Below, piece after piece: positions 1 to 8,204 of a stretch of DNA of 64,000 nt. Positions within the stretch are counted from its first letter, which is position 1. Each line of letters starts with the position of its first letter. The translations under genes were made by a program, and so were the position numbers. Source of the DNA: an uncultured Alcaligenaceae bacterium (lineage in GTDB: Bacteria > Pseudomonadota > Gammaproteobacteria > Burkholderiales > Burkholderiaceae_B). The stretch covers positions 1-64,000 of the forward strand of contig CALEQZ010000019.1 of NCBI GenBank assembly GCA_937908115.1, written 5' to 3'. The notes under the pieces are model-generated. The model was given only the letters and a program-made list of their open reading frames with translations, was not told the DNA's origin and did no database searches.

Positions 1-1274
1 GCGCCTCCGACATGGCGTTCGCGCGGATGAACAACTTCAGCTTCTGGCTGCTGCCGGCGGCCGCCGTCTTGCTGACCACGTCGTTCTTCGTGCCTGGCGG
101 CGCCACCGCCGCGGGCTGGACGCTGTATGCGCCGCTGTCGCTGCAGATGGGCCCGGGCATGGACCTGGCCATCTTCGCCGTGCACATCATGGGTGCCTCG
201 TCCATCATGGGGGCGATCAACATCATCGTCACCATCCTGAACATGCGCGCGCCCGGCATGACGCTGATGAAGATGCCGCTGTTCTGCTGGACCTGGCTGA
301 TCACGGCCTACCTGCTGATCGGCGTCATGCCCGTGCTGGCCGCGGCCATTACCATGCTGCTGACCGATCGCCACTTCGGCACCGCGTTCTTCAACGCCGC
401 CGCCGGTGGCGACCCGGTGCTGTACCAGCACGTGTTCTGGTTCTTCGGGCACCCCGAGGTCTACATCATGATCCTGCCCGCGTTCGGGATCGTGTCGGCC
501 ATCGTGCCTGCCTTCGCCCGCAAGAAGCTGTTCGGTTACGCCTCGATGGTGTACGCCACCGCGGCCATCGCCATCCTGTCGTTCATCGTGTGGGCGCACC
601 ACATGTTCACCACCGGCATGCCGGTGACTGGCCAGCTGTACTTCATGTACGCCACCATGCTGATCTCCATCCCCACTGGGGTGAAGGTGTTCAACTGGGT
701 GGCCACCATGTGGCGCGGCTCGATGACTTTCGAGACGCCCATGCTGTTCTCCGTGGGCTTCATCTTCGTGTTCACCATCGGCGGCTTCACCGGGCTGATC
801 CTGTCGATGGCGCCGATCGACATCCAGGTGCATGACACCTACTACGTGGTGGCGCACTTCCACTACGTGCTGGTGGCGGGCTCGCTGTTCGCGCTGTTTG
901 CCGGCGCCTACTACTGGCTGCCCAAGTGGACGGGCCGCATGTACGACGAGAAGCTGGGCAAGATCCACTTCTGGTCGACCATGATCTCGTTCAACGTCAC
1001 CTTCTTCCCCATGCACTTCCTGGGGCTGGCCGGCATGCCGCGCCGCTACGCGGACTACGCCGCGCAGTTCACCGACTTCCACCAGATCGCCACCATCGGC
1101 GCCTTCTGGTTCGGCTTGTCGCAGCTGCTGTTCGCCTACATCGTCCTGAAGGCCTATGCCGGCAAGGGCGAGCCCGCCCCGGCCAAGCCGTGGGAAGGCG
1201 CCGAAGGGCTGGAATGGACCGTGCCGTCGCCGGCGCCGTTCCACACCTTCGAAACCCCGCCCGAAGTGAAGTAA
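1..1274 (+). CDS. ctaD: Cytochrome c oxidase subunit I (CtaD), C-terminal part
   Basis: This is the catalytic subunit of the aa3-type terminal oxidase in the cytoplasmic membrane, which oxidises cytochrome c and reduces O2. The gene enters from outside the window; the reading frame begins at base 3, so the N-terminal part with the first helices is missing. About 420 residues remain. The CuB/heme region is visible: HPEVY (about residue 149 of the visible part), the HH pair in WAHHMF, the K-channel lysine in TGVKVFNW, and the heme ligands in VAHFHYVL. It leads a cluster of oxidase assembly genes on the same strand. Identification is firm; only the 5' end is undefined. Confidence 0.97.
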   Translation, partial: ASDMAFARMNNFSFWLLPAAAVLLTTSFFVPGGATAAGWTLYAPLSLQMGPGMDLAIFAVHIMGASSIMGAINIIVTILNMRAPGMTLMKMPLFCWTWLITAYLLIGVMPVLAAAITMLLTDRHFGTAFFNAAAGGDPVLYQHVFWFFGHPEVYIMILPAFGIVSAIVPAFARKKLFGYASMVYATAAIAILSFIVWAHHMFTTGMPVTGQLYFMYATMLISIPTGVKVFNWVATMWRGSMTFETPMLFSVGFIFVFTIGGFTGLILSMAPIDIQVHDTYYVVAHFHYVLVAGSLFALFAGAYYWLPKWTGRMYDEKLGKIHFWSTMISFNVTFFPMHFLGLAGMPRRYADYAAQFTDFHQIATIGAFWFGLSQLLFAYIVLKAYAGKGEPAPAKPWEGAEGLEWTVPSPAPFHTFETPPEVK

Positions 1275-1289
1275 GCCAAGGTGTCGGAC

Positions 1290-1400
1290 ATGACCCCGGA
1301 ACAACGCCGCCGCAATCGCCGCACCGGCCTGGTGCTCGCGGCCATCGCGGTTGCGTTGTTCGTGTGGACGTTCTACCGCATGAAGCTAGGCGGCGCCTGA
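1290..1400 (+). CDS. Cytochrome oxidase small assembly protein (36 aa)
   Basis: This short reading frame sits 15 bases after ctaD. It encodes a basic N-terminus (MTPEQRRRNRR) followed by one hydrophobic helix and a short basic tail, the layout of the small membrane protein often annotated between ctaD and ctaG in Burkholderiales. AAGG at 1279-1282 is a fair ribosome site for the ATG at 1290; a GTG at 1281 would add three residues. The full ctaG (cox11) gene expected next is absent, so this could instead be a trimmed remnant of a ctaG N-terminus. I favour the small assembly protein because start, stop and length all fit. Confidence 0.6.
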   Translation: MTPEQRRRNRRTGLVLAAIAVALFVWTFYRMKLGGA

Positions 1401-1416
1401 GCCCGGGACGCAAGAC

Positions 1417-1641
1417 ATGAGTGACGACATCAAGGAGCTGTCCCGGCGCAAGCTGAACTTTTTCCAGACGGTCAAGGCCGTGCTGTGGGGGTTCTTTGGC
1501 GTGCGCAAGGGAGCCGGCTACCAGGAAGACATCGCCAAGCTCAACCCCGTGCACCTGATCATCGCCGGGATACTGGCAGGGGTGCTGTTCGTGGTGGGGC
1601 TCGTGTTGATCGTGCGCTGGGTCGTCGCCAGCTCCATCTGA
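1417..1641 (+). CDS. DUF2970 membrane protein of the cox cluster
   Basis: A 74-residue protein with a soluble basic head (about residues 1-45, containing KAVLWGFFGVRK) and one C-terminal transmembrane helix (about residues 46-70). This matches the DUF2970 family found next to cytochrome oxidase genes in betaproteobacteria. The role is unknown; an assembly or stability role in the oxidase is inferred only from position. It lies 16 bases after the preceding small gene and 37 bases before ctaE, so it is very likely part of the same transcript. Confidence 0.85.
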   Translation: MSDDIKELSRRKLNFFQTVKAVLWGFFGVRKGAGYQEDIAKLNPVHLIIAGILAGVLFVVGLVLIVRWVVASSI

Positions 1642-1678
1642 AATACGTATTCGAGAAAATCTGTACCAGGAGAACACC

Positions 1679-2554
1679 ATGAGTGCAAGCCACTCGGTCC
1701 AAGGCAAAGAGGCACCCTACTACTACGTGCCGGCCGATTCGCCGCACCCCGTGCGCGCCAGCTTTTCGCTGCTGGCCGTCATGCTCGGCGCGGCAGCCTG
1801 GATCAATGGCGTGGGCGCCGGCAAGTGGGTGCTGCTGGCTGGCATCCTTGCCCTGATCGTCGTGCTCTTCGGCTGGTTCGGCGATGCCATCGGCGAGTCC
1901 GAGGGCGGCTTGAACAGCAAGCGCGTCGACGTCTCCTACCGCTGGAGCATGAGCTGGTTCATCTTCTCGGAGGTGATGTTCTTCGGCGCGTTCTTCGGCT
2001 CGCTGTGGTATGTGCGCTCGATCACCATTCCGACGCTGGGTGACCTGGATCACCGCCTGATGCTGTGGCCGGACTTCACTGCCGTGTGGCCGAACTTCGG
2101 CCCGGCAGGCGTGGTCGAGCAGTTCCAGACGGTCGGCCCGTTCTGGCTGCCCACGATCAACACGGCGCTGCTGCTCAGCTCCGGCGTGACCCTGACCATC
2201 GCCCACCACGCGCTGCGCGAGAACCTGCGTGGCAAGGCCATCTTCTGGCTGGCGGCGACCGTCATCCTGGGCTTCATCTTCGTCGGTTGCCAGGCGTACG
2301 AATACCATCACCTGTACACCGACCTGAACCTGCGCTTTAACTCCGGCGCGTACGGCTCGCTGTTCTACATGCTGACCGGCTTCCACGGGTTCCACGTGAT
2401 CCTGGGTGCCACCATGCTGACGGTGATCCTGTTCCGCCTGGCCAAGGGCCACTTCACGCCCGAGAATCATTTCGGCTTCGAAGGCGCCGCCTGGTACTGG
2501 CACTTCGTCGACGTGGTGTGGCTGGGCCTGTACCTGTTCGTGTACTGGTTCTAG
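1679..2554 (+). CDS. ctaE: Cytochrome c oxidase subunit III (CtaE)
   Basis: A 291-residue integral membrane subunit of the aa3 oxidase, with seven predicted transmembrane segments and the family's usual length. Typical stretches are SWFIFSEVMFFGAFF, the TGFHGFHVILG segment and the C-terminal AAWYWHFVDVVWLGLY. It stabilises the catalytic core and helps proton delivery but binds no redox centre. An AGGAGA ribosome site lies just before the ATG. Two GC-rich hairpins follow the stop, and the next gene is on the opposite strand, so transcription from ctaD probably ends here. Confidence 0.97.
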   Translation: MSASHSVQGKEAPYYYVPADSPHPVRASFSLLAVMLGAAAWINGVGAGKWVLLAGILALIVVLFGWFGDAIGESEGGLNSKRVDVSYRWSMSWFIFSEVMFFGAFFGSLWYVRSITIPTLGDLDHRLMLWPDFTAVWPNFGPAGVVEQFQTVGPFWLPTINTALLLSSGVTLTIAHHALRENLRGKAIFWLAATVILGFIFVGCQAYEYHHLYTDLNLRFNSGAYGSLFYMLTGFHGFHVILGATMLTVILFRLAKGHFTPENHFGFEGAAWYWHFVDVVWLGLYLFVYWF

Positions 2555-2567
2555 GGACCGAACCGCA

Positions 2568-2587
2568 GGCCCGCTGCAAGGCGGGCC
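2568..2587 (+). other. GC-rich hairpin after ctaE
   Basis: A perfect 7-bp stem (GGCCCGC / GCGGGCC) with a 6-base loop, 13 bases after the ctaE stop. It has no T tract and may act with the second hairpin downstream to stop or stabilise the transcript. Confidence 0.4.
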
Positions 2588-2646
2588 GCGCCGCGCGGCG
2601 AGCGCTGCCCACACCCGGGCGGCGAGCGAGCGCGGAAAAGGCGTGG

Positions 2647-2667
2647 GGCCGGCCATAGCCGGCCTTT
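2647..2667. terminator. Bidirectional hairpin between ctaE and the twin-TM gene
   Basis: GGCCGGC, loop CATA, GCCGGCC, then TTT. It lies between convergent genes and could serve both strands. The T run is short, so this is a weak intrinsic terminator at best. Confidence 0.5.
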
Positions 2668-2669
2668 CG

Positions 2670-2870
2670 TCATTGCAGGCCGGTGCTTTCTATCCAGCCC
2701 ATGTGGTGGGCGAAGAGCACGAACAGGAACAGCGCGACCGACAATCCGATGCGCACGGTCAGCGCATTGACGGTACGGTTGCTTCCCCCCTTGTCTTTCA
2801 TCAGGTAGACGAGCGCCGACGCGAGGCTGCCCAGTATGCCGATGAAGGCCAGGATGACTACGACTCGCAT
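2670..2870 (-). CDS. Twin-transmembrane protein (DUF2909-like)
   Basis: A 66-residue protein with two hydrophobic helices (about residues 3-24 and 41-58) separated by a charged loop containing KDKGG. Small two-helix proteins of this kind occur within cytochrome oxidase clusters of Burkholderiales, between ctaE and the SURF1 gene, and are transcribed against the cluster as here. GGAGG lies just before the ATG at 2870. The function is not known. It is divergent from the SURF1 gene, whose start is only 25 bases away, so the promoters must overlap or SURF1 is read from further upstream. Confidence 0.75.
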   Translation of the reverse strand: MRVVVILAFIGILGSLASALVYLMKDKGGSNRTVNALTVRIGLSVALFLFVLFAHHMGWIESTGLQ

Positions 2871-2895
2871 GGCGGCCTCCGGTAAAACGGAAATT

Positions 2896-3696
2896 ATGGC
2901 AGAGATGGGATCCCTTTCCGCACGGCGCACGGCAGCCGCGCTGGTGCTACTGGCGCTGGTGGCCGCGGTGACGGTCGGCATGGGCCGTTGGCAGCTGCAG
3001 CGCGCCGACGAGCGGCGCGCGATCCGTGCCGCCATCGAAGCCGGGCGCCGCGCGACGCCGCTTGCCTTGCATCCCGCCACCCCTGCCGGCCAGTTGCGCC
3101 CGTGGCGGCCGGCGCTGGCCGAAGGCACGTGGCGCAACGACCTGACGGTGCTGATCGACAATCGCAACCTCGACGGGCGCCCTGGGCTGTGGGTGGCCAC
3201 GCCCTTGGCCTTTGCGGGCCAGCCCGACCATGCCGTGCTGGTGCTGCGCGGCTGGCTGCCGCGCCGCCTGGATGGCCAGCCTTTGCAGGTGCCGGCAGGC
3301 GGTGCAGGCATGCAGCGCGTGCGAGGGGAACTTGCCGAACGGGTGCCGCGTCTATTCGACCTGGCCGAACTGACTGGCGGCGAGCCCCCGGGCCTGCCTG
3401 CGGGCTGGCCCCATGCGGGCGGCACACCGGCCGAGCCACCGCGCGTGCAGAACCTGGATCTGGCCGCGTACGCGCGCGCCACCGGGTTGCAATTGTTGCC
3501 GGCGGTCCTGCAGCAAACCGATCACCTCGACGACGGCCTGCGGCGAGAATGGCCGCAGCCTTCCGTGGACGCCGACCAGAACATCGGCTATGCCGTGCAG
3601 TGGTTCGGCTTTGCCACCATTGCCGCCGTTGCCTGGCTGGCGCTGGCCATGCGGGCGTGGCGCCGGCGCCATGCCGCGCGCCGCACCTCGGACTGA
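2896..3696 (+). CDS. SURF1 family oxidase assembly protein
   Basis: A 266-residue inner-membrane protein needed for heme a insertion into subunit I in the families studied. It has an N-terminal transmembrane helix (about residues 10-30) followed by the family motif MGRWQLQRADER, a periplasmic domain with VLVLRGWLPR and QNLDLAAYA, the late motif NIGYAVQWFGFA, and a C-terminal helix. The ATG at 2896 is chosen because the hydrophobic segment follows directly; an ATG at 2905 is also possible. The next gene follows after 17 bases and continues the maturation operon. Confidence 0.92.
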   Translation: MAEMGSLSARRTAAALVLLALVAAVTVGMGRWQLQRADERRAIRAAIEAGRRATPLALHPATPAGQLRPWRPALAEGTWRNDLTVLIDNRNLDGRPGLWVATPLAFAGQPDHAVLVLRGWLPRRLDGQPLQVPAGGAGMQRVRGELAERVPRLFDLAELTGGEPPGLPAGWPHAGGTPAEPPRVQNLDLAAYARATGLQLLPAVLQQTDHLDDGLRREWPQPSVDADQNIGYAVQWFGFATIAAVAWLALAMRAWRRRHAARRTSD

Positions 3697-3713
3697 CTCA
3701 AGCAAGGAAAGAC

Positions 3714-4343
3714 GTGACACCTTCCTCCGTGCCGCCTGGCGGCCCTTCCCGACCTGCCCCGCGCCGCTCGCTCAAGCCGCTGTTTGCCGTGCTGCTGATG
3801 AGCCTGGCGCCGGTGATCGCGGCGGTGATCGTGTATTTCTATCCGGCCCTGCGGCCTGCCGAGACCACGAACTACGGCACGCTGTACACGCCGCAGCGTC
3901 CCATGCCGTCGGCGGCGGACTTGCCGCTGGCCACGCTGGACGGGCAAGCGTTCGACTTGAATTCGCTCAAGGGTAAATGGGTGCTGGCGGCCGCGCACGG
4001 CGGCGCCTGCCCGCCGGCCTGCGCACGCAAGCTCTTCATCATCCGCAACACCCATGCCAGCCAGGGCAAGAACGTCGATCGGCTCGTGCGCGTGTGGTTC
4101 ATCACCGACGACGAGCCCGTGCCGGACAAAGTCCTGGAAGCCTACCGCGGCACGATCATGGTCCGGGCCAAGCCCGAGGCGCTCGCCCGCTACCTGCTCG
4201 ATGCCGGCCAGCCCTCGCTCGAAGGCCCGCTCTGGATCATCGACCCCTTGGGTAACCTGATCCTGCACTATCCGCCCGACACCGACCCGATCCGCTTCCG
4301 CAAAGACGTCAGCCGGCTCGTTTACAACTCCCGGATCGGCTGA
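3714..4343 (+). CDS. SCO-like/thioredoxin-fold membrane protein of the cox cluster
   Basis: A 209-residue protein with a proline-rich start, one transmembrane helix (about residues 23-43) and a thioredoxin-like periplasmic domain. It keeps a spaced cysteine pair in GACPPACARK and the WIIDPLGNLILHY strand seen in SCO relatives. Genes of this type sit between SURF1 and ctaA in betaproteobacteria. A role in copper delivery or thiol chemistry for the oxidase is inferred. The start is a GTG at 3714, preceded by AAGGAAA; no ATG suits the hydrophobic helix. Confidence 0.8.
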   Translation: MTPSSVPPGGPSRPAPRRSLKPLFAVLLMSLAPVIAAVIVYFYPALRPAETTNYGTLYTPQRPMPSAADLPLATLDGQAFDLNSLKGKWVLAAAHGGACPPACARKLFIIRNTHASQGKNVDRLVRVWFITDDEPVPDKVLEAYRGTIMVRAKPEALARYLLDAGQPSLEGPLWIIDPLGNLILHYPPDTDPIRFRKDVSRLVYNSRIG

Positions 4344-4355
4344 ATCCATCCGACC

Positions 4356-5375
4356 ATGCGTATCCAGAACCGCTATCGGAAACTGGTCTTCCTGACCTGG
4401 TTCCTGACTTTGGACCTGATCATGTTCGGCGCCTTCGTGCGCCTGACCGACTCCGGCCTGGGCTGCCCGGATTGGCCGGGCTGCTATGGGCAGATCACGC
4501 CGCTGTCGGCATTGGATCCCATACGCGAGGCAGAGGCGGCCATGCCCTATGGGCCGGTCACCTTGTCCAAGGCCTGGATCGAGATGATCCACCGCTACGC
4601 CGGCAGCATCCTGGGCATGCTGATCATCGCCATCGTATTCATGGCCTGGCGGCATCGCCGCGAGCTGGGCCGTTCGCCGTGGCTGGCGACGATCACGCTG
4701 GCGGCAGTCTGCCTGCAGGGTGCTTTCGGCGCGTGGACGGTCACCCACAAGCTGATGCCTGCCGTGGTGACCGCCCACCTGCTGGGCGGCATGATCCTGC
4801 TGGCGCTGATGACGTGGCTTGCCGCGCGCGAAAAAGCGCATGAGCCGGTCGACGCGCAGGCGGCGAGGTGGCGGCCTTGGGCGGCTGCAGGATTGGCGCT
4901 GCTGTTCGTGCAGATCGCGCTGGGTGGCTGGGTCAGCACCAATTACGCCGCGCTGGCCTGCATGGATTTTCCGACCTGCCACGGCACCTGGATGCCCGAG
5001 ATGGACTTCGCCGGCGGATTTTCCATCGTGCGCGGCCTGGGCGAATTGCCCTCGGGCGAAATGATCTCGCAGCACGCACTGACGGCCATCCACTGGGTGC
5101 ATCGCAATTTCGCCTTCGTCGTCTTCGCCTACCTGGCGGCGCTGGCGCTGCGCCTGCGTGGCAAGCCCGGGCTGGACGGCCCGGCCCGGCTGCTGCTGGC
5201 CCTGCTGGCCGCCCAGCTGGCCACGGGGTTGGCGACCATTTACCTGCAATGGCCGCTCTTGATCGCCGTCGTGCACAATGGCGGCGCGGCGGGCCTGGTG
5301 TTGGCCTGCGTCACGCTGCTGATCCGCCTGTCGCGCGCCGGCGGCCAGCCGCCGGCCGGCGCGCCAGCCCGTTAA
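4356..5375 (+). CDS. ctaA: Heme A synthase (CtaA/Cox15)
   Basis: A 339-residue polytopic membrane enzyme that oxidises the C8 methyl of heme O to a formyl group, giving heme A. Hallmarks are LTDSGLGCPDWPGCYG near the N-terminus (about residues 30-45), the EMIHRYAGSILG heme-ligand helix, VTAHLLGG in the middle, and IHWVHRNFAF plus VVHNGGAAG in the second half. Length and eight-helix layout fit the family. It follows the SCO-like gene by 12 bases and is followed by ctaB, its pathway partner, after 9 bases. Confidence 0.96.
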   Translation: MRIQNRYRKLVFLTWFLTLDLIMFGAFVRLTDSGLGCPDWPGCYGQITPLSALDPIREAEAAMPYGPVTLSKAWIEMIHRYAGSILGMLIIAIVFMAWRHRRELGRSPWLATITLAAVCLQGAFGAWTVTHKLMPAVVTAHLLGGMILLALMTWLAAREKAHEPVDAQAARWRPWAAAGLALLFVQIALGGWVSTNYAALACMDFPTCHGTWMPEMDFAGGFSIVRGLGELPSGEMISQHALTAIHWVHRNFAFVVFAYLAALALRLRGKPGLDGPARLLLALLAAQLATGLATIYLQWPLLIAVVHNGGAAGLVLACVTLLIRLSRAGGQPPAGAPAR

Positions 5376-5384
5376 AATGCACCC

Positions 5385-6284
5385 ATGTCCAGTCTTGCCG
5401 CTCCTCGCGCCGGGTTGCTGCGCCAGTATCTCGTCCTGACCAAGCCCAGGGTGACCCAGCTCGCCGTGTTCTGCGCGGTGATCGGGATGTTCCTGGCTGC
5501 GCCGGGCCTGCCGGACCTCGCCAGGGTGGCGCTGGCCACGCTGGGCATCTGGCTGCTGGCCGCGGCGGCGTTCGCCATCAACTGCCTGATCGAGCAGGAA
5601 ATCGATGCCCGCATGCTGCGCACCGCGCGCCGCGCTACCGCGCAGGGCACGATCTCGCCCGTGCAGGTGCTGGCCCTGTCGGGGTTGCTGGGTGGGGCGG
5701 GCATGCTGGTCCTCTACCACGGCGTCAATCCCCTGACGATGTGGCTGACGTTTGCCACCTTCGTCGGCTACGCCGTGATCTACACCGTCATCCTCAAGCC
5801 GCGCACCCCCCAGAACATCGTCATCGGCGGGCTGTCCGGCGCCATGCCGCCAGCGCTGGGCTGGGCGGCGGTGGCCAACGCCGTGCCGGCCGAGGCCTGG
5901 GTGCTGGTGTTGATCATCTTCATCTGGACCCCGCCGCATTTTTGGGCGCTGGCGCTGTACCGCAACCACGATTACGTCAACGCCGGGCTGCCCATGCTGC
6001 CGGTCACCCATGGCCGGGATTTCACCAGCCTACACATCCTGCTCTACAGCATCGCGCTGCTGGCCACCACGCTGCTGCCGTTCGCGATCCGCATGAGCGG
6101 ATGGCCCTACCTGCTGGCCGCGCTTGCGCTGGGGGGGCGCTTCGTGGGCCTGGCCTGGCGGCTGCACCGCGGCTACAGCGACGACCTAGCGCGCAAGACG
6201 TTCCGCTACTCCATCGTGTACCTGGCGCTGCTTTTCGCCGCCTTGCTGGTCGATCATTGGCTGGGCCTGGCGCTTGGCGCCTGA
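5385..6284 (+). CDS. ctaB: Protoheme IX farnesyltransferase (CtaB/CyoE)
   Basis: A 299-residue UbiA-family prenyltransferase that attaches a farnesyl group to heme B to make heme O, the substrate of CtaA. It begins LRQYLVLTKPRVTQL and carries the first Asp-rich-type motif NCLIEQEIDARM (about residues 66-77), followed by RTARRAT. The second conserved region is YGHRKT-like in other members and here reads FIWTPPHFWALALYR followed by DYVNAGLPMLPV. About nine membrane segments are visible. It is coupled to ctaA upstream and to the SCO gene downstream. Confidence 0.96.
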   Translation: MSSLAAPRAGLLRQYLVLTKPRVTQLAVFCAVIGMFLAAPGLPDLARVALATLGIWLLAAAAFAINCLIEQEIDARMLRTARRATAQGTISPVQVLALSGLLGGAGMLVLYHGVNPLTMWLTFATFVGYAVIYTVILKPRTPQNIVIGGLSGAMPPALGWAAVANAVPAEAWVLVLIIFIWTPPHFWALALYRNHDYVNAGLPMLPVTHGRDFTSLHILLYSIALLATTLLPFAIRMSGWPYLLAALALGGRFVGLAWRLHRGYSDDLARKTFRYSIVYLALLFAALLVDHWLGLALGA

Positions 6285-6299
6285 AGGAGACCCGCTTTC

Positions 6300-6899
6300 A
6301 TGTCCTTGCGATCTTTCTTGCGGGGCCGCTTGGCGCGCGGCGCAGCCCTCCTTGGCATGGCCCTGGCGCTGGCCGCCTGCGACAGCGGGCCGCCGCAGTT
6401 TCGTGGCAGCGACATCACGGGCACGCGACTAGGTCGCGACCTGGCGTTGGTCGACCATGCAGGGGTGCCGCGCACGCTGGCCGACTACGCGGGCAAGGTC
6501 GTCGTCGTGTTCTTCGGGTTCACCCAGTGCCCGGACGTGTGCCCGACCTCGCTGGCCGAGATGGCGCAGGTGGCCAAGACCCTGGGCGAGGACGCCAAGG
6601 ACGTGCAGGTGCTGATGGTCACGGTCGACCCCGAGCGGGATACGCCGGATGTGCTGCGCCAGTATGTAACGGCCTTCGACCCGCGCTTCGTCGGCCTGAC
6701 CGGCACGCCGGAGCAGATCAAGCAGGCCGCCGCCTCGTTCAAGGTCTATTACGCGAAAGTGCCGCGCGAAGGCGGCGACTACACCATGGACCATACCGCG
6801 GCCTTTTACGTGCTGGACAAGCAGGGCGAAGCCAGGGTGCTGCTGCACAGCAATGCCGGCGTGGACGCCATGGTCCACGACATCAGGCAGCTGCTGTAG
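6300..6899 (+). CDS. SCO1/SenC copper chaperone lipoprotein
   Basis: A 199-residue periplasmic protein that supplies copper or reduces thiols for the CuA site of subunit II. It has a lipoprotein-like signal ending LALAAC (Cys about residue 23), the copper-binding CPDVCP motif (about residues 77-82) and the distal histidine in DYTMDHTAAF. GGAGA precedes the ATG. It is the last gene of the maturation operon; a strong hairpin follows the stop. Confidence 0.95.
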   Translation: MSLRSFLRGRLARGAALLGMALALAACDSGPPQFRGSDITGTRLGRDLALVDHAGVPRTLADYAGKVVVVFFGFTQCPDVCPTSLAEMAQVAKTLGEDAKDVQVLMVTVDPERDTPDVLRQYVTAFDPRFVGLTGTPEQIKQAAASFKVYYAKVPREGGDYTMDHTAAFYVLDKQGEARVLLHSNAGVDAMVHDIRQLL

Positions 6900-6908
6900 G
6901 CAAATGGT

Positions 6909-6943
6909 GCCGCGCCTGCCCCGTACGGGGCAGGCGCGGCCTT
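6909..6943. terminator. Strong terminator hairpin after sco1
   Basis: A perfect 14-bp stem (GCCGCGCCTGCCCC / GGGGCAGGCGCGGC) with a GTAC loop, then CTTTC. It lies between the convergent sco1 and DUF3717 genes and ends right at the stop codon of the latter. Confidence 0.8.
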
Positions 6944-7162
6944 TCAGCCGCGCGCGGCGCGCCAGCCTTCGATGGCTTGGCGCGCATCGGCGTCCAGGTC
7001 GTCGAGCGCGACTTCCCGGCGGTGCGTCATGATCAAGTAGGCATACGGCGTGGCCAGCGCCGCGGCCTCCTGGCAAAGGCGCAGTTCCTCGCCCACCGAG
7101 GGCGAGCGCGCCCGCCAGAAGTTAATGGCTTGTTCGATTTCGGCGATGGTGACGGTATCCAT
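6944..7162 (-). CDS. DUF3717 protein (72 aa)
   Basis: A small soluble protein that begins MDTVTIAEIEQAINFWR and contains LCQEAAALATPYAYLI, matching the DUF3717 family of Burkholderiales. Function is unknown. The start at 7162 is set by the family N-terminus; an upstream in-frame extension to 7222 looks non-coding. A perfect 8-bp inverted repeat stands directly before the ATG and may cover the ribosome site. It is transcribed against both neighbours. Confidence 0.8.
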   Translation of the reverse strand: MDTVTIAEIEQAINFWRARSPSVGEELRLCQEAAALATPYAYLIMTHRREVALDDLDADARQAIEGWRAARG

Positions 7163-7163
7163 G

Positions 7164-7186
7164 CCGGTATTTTCCCAGAATACCGG
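7164..7186 (-). promoter_or_regulatory. Inverted repeat abutting the DUF3717 start
   Basis: CCGGTATT, TTCCCAG, AATACCGG: perfect 8-bp arms one base upstream of the ATG. As RNA it would form a hairpin over the region where the ribosome binds; as DNA it could be an operator. Confidence 0.45.
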
Positions 7187-7394
7187 GCCGGCACGGGCGC
7201 CGGCGCGCGCCGCCTGCGGCACGCTTGCAAAGCGACACGTTTGGCCAATGGCTGGCGCCGCCCGCCGATGCTATACCGCGGGCATGCCGGCCGGCCGCGT
7301 CCCGGTTTGGGTCGGCCGCGCAATCGGGCGTAATATCCCGGGCAGCCTGCCGTCATGCGGCGGCGCGCCGACGCCCCCGAAGATGGAGGATCCC

Positions 7395-8147
7395 ATGACC
7401 GCCAAGTCAAACAACCCTTTCGTGCTGCCCGGCTTGGGGCAGGCGCCGGACCTGGCCGGCAACCCGTTGCTAGCCAGCATGGAAATGATGCGGCAGGCGT
7501 GGGCCGGGCTGGCCGGGCCGGGTGGGCTGGCCCAGGCCGTCCCGGGGTCGCCGTCGAGCACGCAGGAGCTCGAGCGGCGCATCGCCGAGCTGCGCGCGGT
7601 CGAGAACTGGCTCAAGCTCAACCTCTCCATGCTGTCGAGCACCATCCAGGGGCTGGAAGTCCAGCGCGCGACCATCGCCACGCTGCGTGCCTTCGTCGGC
7701 AGCATGGGGGGCGCCCAGGGCCCGGGCGAAGCCTCGCCGCTGGAAGTCGCGTTGGGCATCAAGCCCGGTGGGGTGTCGACCGCCACGGTGGCCGGCGATG
7801 CCGGGGCCGATGATCCGGCCCAGGCGCCCGAACCGGTCGACCCGGCGCCGCAAGGACCTGGCGGCGCGCCGGCCGGCGCACCTGGGGAGGGCGCCAGCCA
7901 GCGCGCGGTCGATGCCGGCATGCAGGCAATGGGCGCGGCCGCGCAGTCAGCGTCCGAGGCGTGGTGGAAGCTGCTGCAGCAGCAGTTCGGCCAGCTTGCC
8001 AGCGCGACGGCCGCGACCATGCCGCCGGCGCCAGGGGCGGCGGCGCCAGCCACCGGGGAAAAGCCCTCCAGGGCGCGCAAGCCCGCGGGCGCGCGCAAGG
8101 CGGCCAAGGCCACGCGCGGCGGCAAGGGGGCCAAGCCCGCTTCGTGA
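7395..8147 (+). CDS. PhaM-like polyhydroxyalkanoate granule protein
   Basis: A 250-residue protein. The N-terminal third carries the PhaM signature: FVLPGLG, then NPLLASMEMMRQAW, a coiled-coil-like stretch ELERRIAELRAVENWLKLNL and TIQGLEVQRATIATL. The middle is Pro/Ala-rich and the C-terminus ends in a Lys/Arg/Ala-rich tail typical of DNA-binding, histone-like ends. In Ralstonia, PhaM links PHA granules to the nucleoid and activates PHA synthase; that role is carried over by family only. GGAGGA precedes the ATG at 7395. About 230 bases upstream separate it from DUF3717. Confidence 0.85.
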   Translation: MTAKSNNPFVLPGLGQAPDLAGNPLLASMEMMRQAWAGLAGPGGLAQAVPGSPSSTQELERRIAELRAVENWLKLNLSMLSSTIQGLEVQRATIATLRAFVGSMGGAQGPGEASPLEVALGIKPGGVSTATVAGDAGADDPAQAPEPVDPAPQGPGGAPAGAPGEGASQRAVDAGMQAMGAAAQSASEAWWKLLQQQFGQLASATAATMPPAPGAAAPATGEKPSRARKPAGARKAAKATRGGKGAKPAS

Positions 8148-8204
8148 TTTTCGCCATCGACGGCCCGCCGGCAGGCGGGCGGTCCATATCCTTTTTGGAC
8201 ATTC

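Noticed and set aside
3588..6011. Open frame of 807 codons antisense to the cox maturation genes
   Set aside because: It mirrors five well-supported genes on the other strand, has Gln/Arg/His-rich composition without any domain, and is expected in GC-rich coding DNA.
4868..7333. Open frame of 821 codons overlapping ctaA, ctaB and sco1 in another frame
   Set aside because: It is rich in Arg, Gly and Ala, has no motif and conflicts with three clear genes.
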